From an uncultured Agitococcus sp. (GTDB taxonomy: Bacteria > Pseudomonadota > Gammaproteobacteria > Pseudomonadales > Moraxellaceae): a DNA stretch of 6,829 nt. How positions within the stretch are numbered: position 1 is the stretch's first letter; the number at the start of each line of letters is the position of its first letter. Below, piece after piece: positions 1 through 5,684 of the stretch. The stretch covers positions 1 to 6,829 of the forward strand of contig NZ_CALETI010000073.1 of NCBI RefSeq assembly GCF_937920075.1, in the 5' to 3' direction. The notes beneath the pieces are model-generated. The model worked only from the letters and a program-made list of their open reading frames with translations. It did no database searches and was not told the DNA's origin. The translations under genes were made by a program, and so were the position numbers.

Positions 1-294
1 AAGGCTTTAGTGATGTGGATGGTGGCACTTTAAGTGTGGTGAATCTACAAGCGACAAATGGCAGCCTTGTGGATAATCAAAATGGCAGCTATACCTTTAG
101 CCCCACCAAAGACTTTAACGGTACGGTTCAGTTAAGCTATCAAGTGAGTGATGGCAACAATGGTTTGACATCAGCGAGCAATAGCTTTGTGATCAATGCG
201 GTGAATGACGCACCGATTGCCCCCTCAACGCCTGTTGTCTTAGCCAATGGCACAGAAGACCAGTCGTACACGATTCAGGTCAGTGATTTATTAC
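1..294 (+). repeat. 98-residue tandem repeat unit, copy 1
   Basis: This 294-nt unit starts at the window edge, in phase with copy 2 at 295. Bases 1-86 are identical to 295-380. Over 1-215 against 295-509 I count about a dozen substitutions and no indels. The differences are bunched around 87-122 and 174-181, with identical blocks between. The remainder, 216-294, is the linker that leads into copy 2. More copies probably lie upstream, because the unit begins mid-domain at the edge. Confidence 0.9.
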
Positions 295-2531
295 AAGGCT
301 TTAGTGATGTGGATGGTGGCACTTTAAGTGTGGTGAATCTACAAGCGACAAATGGCAGCCTTGTGGATAATCAAAATGGCACGTATAGCTTTAACCCAAC
401 GAAAGACTTCAACGGCACGGTTCAGTTAAGCTATCAAGTGAGTGATGGCAACAATGGCTTAACCTCAGCGAGCAATAGCTTTGTGATCAATGCGGTGAAT
501 GATGCACCAGTCATTAATAATAATATTGGATTTGTTAGTATTAATGAGGGGCAAACATTATCTTACGTTGTTCCTAATGATGCATTTATAGATGTTGATG
601 GCGACACATTAACCTATAACCTAACAATGGCTAATGGTAACTCGCTACCCACATGGTTAACATTTGATCTAGCAAGTAAAACGATATCATTAGCACCCTC
701 GTTTGACGATGCAGGCTTGATTTCATTAAAACTAACAGCGAATGATGGTGTATTCAGTACGACACAACAATTTGATTTAAATGTGCGTAATGTCAATCGT
801 GCGCCTACACAAATCAACAATTCTGCATTTGAAATAGATGAAGATAGTGGTGATGTTGTCATTGATGTTTTATCGCGAGTACAGGATTTAGATAAAGATA
901 ATTTAACTGTTCGTAATGTCAGCTTAGCTTCGGGACAAGGCAGTTTTACACTAAATCAAAACCAACAAATTATTTTTACACCTGCACAAGACTTTAATGG
1001 TCAGGCATCAATTACTTATGAGGTAATTGATAATCAAGGCGGTGTTTTGGCAATTACAGAAACGATAACTGTTAAGTCAATTAATGATGCGCCACGTTTA
1101 GTAAGTACGCCAGCTATATTGGCTGACGGCTTAGAGGACACGGATTATCAGTTAACTACATTATCGTTATTACAAGGTTTTAACGATGTAGATAATGACA
1201 ATTTAGTCGTACAAAATCTCACAAGTTCTCAAGGTACGTTTATTAATAATGGTAACGGCATATTTGTCTTTAAACCGCAAGCAAATATCAACGGTGATAT
1301 TCAGTTTAGTTATCAAATTAGTGATAGTAAGGGTGGGGTGATTGAGGCATCTAGCCATTTCAATATGAAAGCAGTTAACGATGCTCCATTCGTTACTATT
1401 AAAAATCCGTCAAGTACTGCACGAATTCGTGAAGATGCTACTAGTGTTTTAGTTGCTTTAGCTTTTGGTGTAATTTTAGAGGATGTTGATGCTGATAACT
1501 TTACTCGTTTAGAAGTGAGTATGCAGCAATTTACGCCAAAAGACTTATTATCAGTGATTGTTGATGGCACAAATTTGCAAGCTAGCTATAACGCTAGTTT
1601 AGGTAAATTAGTGGTAACAGGCAGTGATAGTTTAGCAAACTACCAAAAAGTTTTAGATTCTTTAGCACTAAGTACCACAGCCGAGCAGGGGGCAACTGAG
1701 CGTAGTATTCAAATTACCATTAGTGATGGAAAAGTAGCGCATTCTAATCAGTTTGTTGTGCCTGTTGATTATGTACAAAACGAAGCCCATCAAGGTGGTA
1801 CAGGTAACGATACAATCAATGGCTTCGATGGCAACGATACCTTACGTGGTGGTGCAGGTGATGACATTTTAAATGGCGGTAATGGTAACGATTCGATTTT
1901 TGGTGAAGCTGGGAATGACACTCTCAATGGTGGTGATGGTGCAGACACGATGGAAGGTGGAGATGGTGATGATACCTTTATTGTTGATAATGAAGGTGAT
2001 GTTGTCTCTGATACATCAGGTAACGATCAGGTACAAACGACAATTTCCTTTACCTTACCTGAAGGATTTGAAAAATTAATATTTAGTGGTTTTCAATCTG
2101 GACTTGTTGGTCAAGGCAATAATGGTAACAACCAAATGCAAAGCGGTAATGGTGGTAGTGAATTAAATGGTCAAAATGGTGATGACACCCTACAGGATGG
2201 CTTAGGTCGTGACATTTTTATAGGTGGACAAGGTGCAGATACCTTTAGTTTTTCACAATTACAAAATGGCGCATTACGTTTGGGAGAGGTGTTAGATTTC
2301 TCTGCCGCGCGTGGCGACAAAATTGATGTTTCTAAAATTGATGCGAATGTTTTAGTTGCTGGTAATCAAACCTTTAATTTTATTGGTGATCAGGCTTTCC
2401 ATAATAGTGCGGGTGAATTGCGTTTTAGCCAACGTGTTCTACAGGGTGACTTAAATGGTGATGGTAAAGCTGATTTTGAAATAAAATTGGTTGGTGTTTT
2501 AGAGTTACAAGATAAAGATATTTTATTATAA
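1..2531 (+). CDS. Large cadherin/Ig-like repeat protein with RTX repeats and serralysin-type C-terminus; type I secretion substrate (5' partial)
   Basis: The reading frame is open at the left edge (first full codon at 3), so the true start lies upstream; a GTG at 15 is an internal Val in a repeat, not a start. Domains in order by nucleotide: two nearly identical 98-residue cadherin-like units (1-294 and 295-509), each ending in an NDAP motif; a CADG/putative-Ig-like domain (510-806); two more cadherin-like domains (807-1094 and 1095-1388); a longer divergent domain (1389-1793); seven consecutive RTX nonapeptides of GGxGxDxLx type (1794-1982); a spacer with the common RTX-linked ENL-like segment; a degenerate RTX block (2109-2252); and a C-terminal region resembling the serralysin/M10 C-terminal domain. 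That region has an acidic DLNGDGKADFE loop at 2448-2480 and ends in D-I-L-L, the acidic-plus-hydrophobic tail typical of serralysin-type export signals. No cysteines are seen. The family parallel suggests an exported, calcium-folded adhesin-like protein, with the PrtD/PrtE-type exporter directly downstream. No catalytic domain is visible here; one could lie upstream. Confidence 0.9.
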   Translation, partial: GFSDVDGGTLSVVNLQATNGSLVDNQNGSYTFSPTKDFNGTVQLSYQVSDGNNGLTSASNSFVINAVNDAPIAPSTPVVLANGTEDQSYTIQVSDLLQGFSDVDGGTLSVVNLQATNGSLVDNQNGTYSFNPTKDFNGTVQLSYQVSDGNNGLTSASNSFVINAVNDAPVINNNIGFVSINEGQTLSYVVPNDAFIDVDGDTLTYNLTMANGNSLPTWLTFDLASKTISLAPSFDDAGLISLKLTANDGVFSTTQQFDLNVRNVNRAPTQINNSAFEIDEDSGDVVIDVLSRVQDLDKDNLTVRNVSLASGQGSFTLNQNQQIIFTPAQDFNGQASITYEVIDNQGGVLAITETITVKSINDAPRLVSTPAILADGLEDTDYQLTTLSLLQGFNDVDNDNLVVQNLTSSQGTFINNGNGIFVFKPQANINGDIQFSYQISDSKGGVIEASSHFNMKAVNDAPFVTIKNPSSTARIREDATSVLVALAFGVILEDVDADNFTRLEVSMQQFTPKDLLSVIVDGTNLQASYNASLGKLVVTGSDSLANYQKVLDSLALSTTAEQGATERSIQITISDGKVAHSNQFVVPVDYVQNEAHQGGTGNDTINGFDGNDTLRGGAGDDILNGGNGNDSIFGEAGNDTLNGGDGADTMEGGDGDDTFIVDNEGDVVSDTSGNDQVQTTISFTLPEGFEKLIFSGFQSGLVGQGNNGNNQMQSGNGGSELNGQNGDDTLQDGLGRDIFIGGQGADTFSFSQLQNGALRLGEVLDFSAARGDKIDVSKIDANVLVAGNQTFNFIGDQAFHNSAGELRFSQRVLQGDLNGDGKADFEIKLVGVLELQDKDILL
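295..509 (+). repeat. 98-residue tandem repeat, copy 2 (last near-identical copy)
   Basis: Copy 2 of the 294-nt unit. It ends at the NDAP codons at 498-509, after which the sequence changes to an unrelated CADG-like domain, so 509/510 is the downstream edge of the homogenised array. A diverged unit of exactly the same length (294 nt) recurs at 1095-1388, with the LLQGF-DVD and NDAP landmarks kept but the DNA clearly different. Confidence 0.85.
1794..1982 (+). repeat. RTX calcium-binding nonapeptide block (seven units)
   Basis: Seven uninterrupted 9-residue units are read in frame: GGTGNDTIN, GFDGNDTLR, GGAGDDILN, GGNGNDSIF, GEAGNDTLN, GGDGADTME, GGDGDDTFI. The G-G-x-G-x-D-x-hydrophobic-x pattern is the hemolysin-type calcium-binding repeat that folds as a parallel beta-roll once calcium is met outside the cell. 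One unit has F and one has E in place of the second Gly. A second, degenerate block follows at 2109-2252. Confidence 0.93.
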
Positions 2532-2535
2532 GGAG
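2531..2535 (+). promoter_or_regulatory. Shine-Dalgarno of the RCC1 lipoprotein gene
   Basis: AGGAG lies 8 nt before the ATG at 2544, and its first base is the last base of the upstream TAA stop. It is the strongest ribosome binding site in the window and decides the start at 2544 over the in-frame ATG at 2550. Because it touches the preceding stop codon, ribosomes ending on the substrate gene could reload here. Confidence 0.8.
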
Positions 2536-2543
2536 CGAATAAC

Positions 2544-4013
2544 ATGCGTATGGGTTTATGGCTAGCAGTCGCATTAAGTGGTGGTTTATTAGTTGCTTGT
2601 GGAGATGGAGGCACAGGCGACAGTAATAATGTAGTGGTTAATAAGCCACCCGTTGCAATTGATGATTTTTTAAATATGGTAGAAGGCGGCACAATTAGCA
2701 TAGATGTATTGGCTAATGATGTAGACCCAGAGTCAGGTGTATTGACCTTAAGCAATTTGGTGTTAACTAACCCCGAAGCAGGTACATTAAGTTCAACAAC
2801 AACAGCAGGTAAAACCAATTATAGTTTTACTGCTAAAGCCGATTTTGTGGGTGATGCCAAGTTTACTTATGTGATTACAGATAACCAAAATCAAAAAGTG
2901 ACTGGCAATGCAACAGTCACCATTAAGGCCTTACAGTCATTAACCGCACACCAAGATAGTAACTGCCTAGTCACCACTACGGGCAATATTAAATGTTGGG
3001 GGGGAAATGATTTTGGTCAATTGGGTGATGGTACAGTCAGCACCTTAAAAAATACACCTGTGACCGTGGCTAATATGACTACTGCTAAACAAGTGGTGAT
3101 GGGCTATAACCATGCCTGTGCCATTTTACAAAATGGTAGTGTTAGTTGTTGGGGGGACAACAATAATGGCCAATTAGGTGACGGCACACAAACCACACGT
3201 TTACAAGCAACGGCTGTGACGGGGTTAGCGGCCAAAGCGACGCAATTAGCCTTGAGCTATCAAAGTACGTGTGCCTTATTAGAAACAGGCAATGTGCAAT
3301 GTTGGGGGAGTAATAGCCAAGGTGAATTAGGTTTGGGCGACAATAAAATTGTCCGTAAAATCTCACCAACTTCGGTCACTATTGGCACAAACTTAAAAGC
3401 TAAGCGCTTAGTCGCAGGTAAAAATCATATTTGTGCCATTAGCCAAAACGACTCTGTGTTTTGCTGGGGCAATAATGATTTTGGTCAACTTGGCCAAAAT
3501 GATTTAGTGACACGTTATCAGCCTGTGTTAATAACGGCTTTATCAGGCACAGTTCAACAATTAGAAACTGGTGTTAATCATACGTGTGCCGCACGCAGTA
3601 ACGATGTGTATTGTTGGGGGAGCAACAATAAAGGTCAGTTAGGCAACAACAGCCAAACCGATTCCAGTGTACCTGTTGCCGTTAGTTTAACAGGTACGGT
3701 AGCCGATTTAGCATTAGGTCAAGAGCATAGCTGTGCAGTATTAACAGACAATCGCACATTTTGTTGGGGTAGTCGTCAAGCAGGACAAACTACCCAAGCA
3801 CAGAGTGATACGATATTTGATAAAATACCCTTTCAAATTAATAGTTTTACAGGCAAACGTCGCTTAGCGGCAGGTGATTTTCATACCTGTACCATTGAAG
3901 GCATTGATGCCAGTTTAGCAGTTAAATGTTGGGGCGATAACCAATTAGGTCAATTAGGTGATGGATCAACAAATAAGCAAAGTGCGACACCCGTTAGTGT
4001 GAAGTTAAATTAA
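2544..4013 (+). CDS. Lipoprotein with cadherin-like domain and seven-bladed RCC1-type beta-propeller
   Basis: The 489-residue product opens with a short signal peptide and lipobox L16-V-A-C19; Gly at +2 gives no inner-membrane (Asp) retention signal, so outer-membrane sorting is expected. A Gly/Asp/Asn-rich linker follows, then one cadherin/Ig-like domain (about residues 33-129) with DVDPES, YSFT and FTYVITDNQ segments like those in the upstream substrate. Residues about 130-489 form seven RCC1 repeats of about 51 residues, each with Cys-(8 to 12 residues)-Cys-Trp-Gly and most followed by N-x-GQLG. Cysteine pairs are 141/151, 192/202, 243/253, 297/307, 348/357, 397/407 and 449/462; with C19 these are all the cysteines. 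Seven repeats make a complete propeller. RCC1 propellers are general protein-binding scaffolds; no enzymatic role is visible. Placement between exporter and substrate suggests a surface partner or retention factor, which is inference. Confidence 0.92.
   Translation: MRMGLWLAVALSGGLLVACGDGGTGDSNNVVVNKPPVAIDDFLNMVEGGTISIDVLANDVDPESGVLTLSNLVLTNPEAGTLSSTTTAGKTNYSFTAKADFVGDAKFTYVITDNQNQKVTGNATVTIKALQSLTAHQDSNCLVTTTGNIKCWGGNDFGQLGDGTVSTLKNTPVTVANMTTAKQVVMGYNHACAILQNGSVSCWGDNNNGQLGDGTQTTRLQATAVTGLAAKATQLALSYQSTCALLETGNVQCWGSNSQGELGLGDNKIVRKISPTSVTIGTNLKAKRLVAGKNHICAISQNDSVFCWGNNDFGQLGQNDLVTRYQPVLITALSGTVQQLETGVNHTCAARSNDVYCWGSNNKGQLGNNSQTDSSVPVAVSLTGTVADLALGQEHSCAVLTDNRTFCWGSRQAGQTTQAQSDTIFDKIPFQINSFTGKRRLAAGDFHTCTIEGIDASLAVKCWGDNQLGQLGDGSTNKQSATPVSVKLN
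2934..4010 (+). repeat. Seven RCC1 repeats (protein level)
   Basis: The first cysteines of successive blades sit at residues 141, 192, 243, 297, 348, 397 and 449, giving spacings of 51, 51, 54, 51, 49 and 52. The shared core is C-A-x-x...C-W-G-x-N-x-x-G-Q-L-G. Blade 6 is the most degenerate after its CWG (SRQAGQ instead of NxxGQLG), and blade 7 has a 12-residue rather than a 9-residue loop between its cysteines. The copies are diverged in DNA, so this is an old duplication, unlike the near-identical repeats at 1-509. Confidence 0.88.
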
Positions 4014-4014
4014 A

Positions 4015-5682
4015 TTGCAATCGTTGTTATCTGTTTTTAAACCGCTAAAAAAAATAGCCTTAAGCTTAGTGGTGTTTAGCATGATTTTAAATGTACTCAT
4101 GCTAGCACCTTCTATTTATATGCTCCACGTCTATGACCGAGTATTAACCAGTCAAAACCGTTTTACCTTATTGGCGATTACAGGTTTAGTGTTGGTGATA
4201 TATGGCATTATTGGCTTATTGGAGTGGTTACGTTCTAATTTATTAGTTCGATTAAGTGCTGCGATAGATTTAGCTGAAAGTGAAAAAATTCATGCAGCCG
4301 CTTTTGCACCTACGCCTTTAGCCCGACAAATGTCTCCTGCACAAGTCGTTCAAGATTTTGCCACAGTACGTCAATTAGTGACGGGTTCATTTGTATTAGC
4401 CTTATTAGATTTGCCGTGGGTACCTTTGTATTTAGGTGTACTATTTGCCTTTGAATGGCCATTAGGTTTGTTGGCGGTATTAGGTATAGTGCTGTTAATA
4501 TGTATTGCTATTATTACCGAAAAGCTCAGCAAAGAGCCGTTACAAGAATCGAGTAAAATTGCCAGCCAAGCGGCATTTATGCTTAATAAACAACATCGTA
4601 ATATAGATATTATCTCTGCATTAGGCATGATTCCTGTGCTTGGCAAACGTTGGCAAACTCACAATCAACAAGCTTTATTATTGCAAATGCAAGCTAGCGA
4701 TAAAATGGCTAAACTTAGTGCGGTAGGCCGTTATATCCGTTTAACTTTGCAATCTTTGGTCTTAGGAGTTGGTGCATATTTAGTGTTAGAAGGACAAATG
4801 TCGGGAGGTATGATGATTGCTGGTTCTATTTTATTAGGCCGCGCTTTAGCCCCTGTCGAACAACTGATTGCCTCATGGAAACAATTTATGCAAGGCATGG
4901 AAGCCAATCAACGTTTGCAACAGTTATTGCAAGCCAACCAACAGCAGCAACAAGATTTTGATTTACCTAGTCCAATGGGTCATATTAGCGTAGAAAATCT
5001 TAGTTTAGTGTTAGAAGGTCGCAAAGAGCCAGTATTGCAACAAATCAATTTTAAGCTAAATGCAGGACAAATTTTGGCCGTGGTTGGCGCAAGTGCGTCT
5101 GGCAAAACCTCCTTAGCACGATTATTGTTAGGTATAGTCCAACCAACATCAGGCGAAGTACGTTTGGATAATGCCGATTTACGCCAATGGTCGCGTGATA
5201 AATTAGGCAAATATATGGGCTATTTGCCACAAGATATTGAATTATTTGAAGGCACAATTGCCGAAAATATTGCCCGTTTTCAAGAAGTAGATGATAGTCA
5301 AATTATTGCTGCTGCCCAATTAGCCCATGTTCATGACATGATTGTGCGTTTACCCCAAGGTTATCAAACGGTGATTGGTGAAGGTGGACTTAATTTATCG
5401 GGTGGCCAACGCCAACGTATTGCCTTAGCACGCGCGGTGTTTGGCCAACCTAAATTAGTGATTTTAGATGAGCCAAACTCCAATTTAGACGATCAAGGTG
5501 ATGCCGCTTTAGCACAAACTTTAGTAGATTTAAAACAACAAGGTACAACAGTCATCGTAATTTCTCATCGTACCCATTTACTCAATGTGGTTGACCAAAT
5601 GTTGTTATTACAAGATGGTAAACAATTGCTTTTTAGTGCTAAAGACAAGGTGTTGAGTCAATTACAAAGTGGGGCGCGTTAA
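4015..5682 (+). CDS. prtD: Type I secretion ABC permease/ATPase, PrtD/AprD family
   Basis: This 555-residue inner-membrane exporter would power transport of the RTX protein. The N-terminal half is a six-helix ABC domain: TM1 near 13-36, the family motif VYDRVL at 39-44, TM2 near 50-72, TM3/4 within 122-168 including LLDLPWVPLYLG, and TM5/6 within 240-285. There is no C39-like domain ahead of TM1, which separates it from HlyB/LapB types and fits PrtD in length. A Gln-rich linker (about 299-314) leads to the ATPase domain: Walker A GASASGKT 358-365 (Ala for the usual middle Gly), Q-loop Q406, signature LSGGQ 461-465, Walker B ILDE with D485/E486, and H-loop H518. All ATPase motifs are intact. 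The start is TTG, because the frame is closed by a TAA at 4006-4008 and the first ATG (4081) would cut TM1; a TTG at 4024 is also possible. The symbol names the family, not a proven orthologue. Confidence 0.93.
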   Translation: MQSLLSVFKPLKKIALSLVVFSMILNVLMLAPSIYMLHVYDRVLTSQNRFTLLAITGLVLVIYGIIGLLEWLRSNLLVRLSAAIDLAESEKIHAAAFAPTPLARQMSPAQVVQDFATVRQLVTGSFVLALLDLPWVPLYLGVLFAFEWPLGLLAVLGIVLLICIAIITEKLSKEPLQESSKIASQAAFMLNKQHRNIDIISALGMIPVLGKRWQTHNQQALLLQMQASDKMAKLSAVGRYIRLTLQSLVLGVGAYLVLEGQMSGGMMIAGSILLGRALAPVEQLIASWKQFMQGMEANQRLQQLLQANQQQQQDFDLPSPMGHISVENLSLVLEGRKEPVLQQINFKLNAGQILAVVGASASGKTSLARLLLGIVQPTSGEVRLDNADLRQWSRDKLGKYMGYLPQDIELFEGTIAENIARFQEVDDSQIIAAAQLAHVHDMIVRLPQGYQTVIGEGGLNLSGGQRQRIALARAVFGQPKLVILDEPNSNLDDQGDAALAQTLVDLKQQGTTVIVISHRTHLLNVVDQMLLLQDGKQLLFSAKDKVLSQLQSGAR

Positions 5683-5684
5683 TG
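5680..5684 (+). promoter_or_regulatory. TAATG stop/start overlap coupling exporter and fusion-protein genes
   Basis: The stop of the ABC gene and the start of the fusion-protein gene overlap by one base. Upstream there is only a weak GGGG (5671-5674) at a spacing of 7 nt as a possible Shine-Dalgarno, so translation is probably coupled, which would help keep the two inner-membrane subunits in ratio. Confidence 0.7.

Noticed and set aside
15..17. GTG at 15 as the start of the first gene
   Set aside because: The frame is open to the left edge, and the GTG encodes the Val of a GFSDVDGG motif that recurs inside copy 2 at 297-320, so it is internal.
1873..2079. Plus-strand 68-codon frame inside the RTX region
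   Set aside because: It is an out-of-frame reading of the GGT/GAT-rich RTX codons, giving repetitive Met/Val-rich peptide with no independent support.
2532..2543. Terminator or promoter in the 12-nt gap after the substrate gene
   Set aside because: The gap only has room for the Shine-Dalgarno and spacer; no inverted repeat with a T-run is present, so read-through into the operon is expected.
2390..2818. Minus-strand open frame of 142 codons across the substrate/lipoprotein junction
   Set aside because: It lies opposite two well-supported genes, has no recognisable domain and low-complexity composition, and no ribosome binding site was evident; it is a shadow frame.
5086..5109. Ala in the Walker A motif (GASASGKT) as a sign of a dead ATPase
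   Set aside because: The essential Gly-Lys-Thr and all other ATPase motifs are intact, and the middle position of the loop tolerates small residues in ABC proteins.
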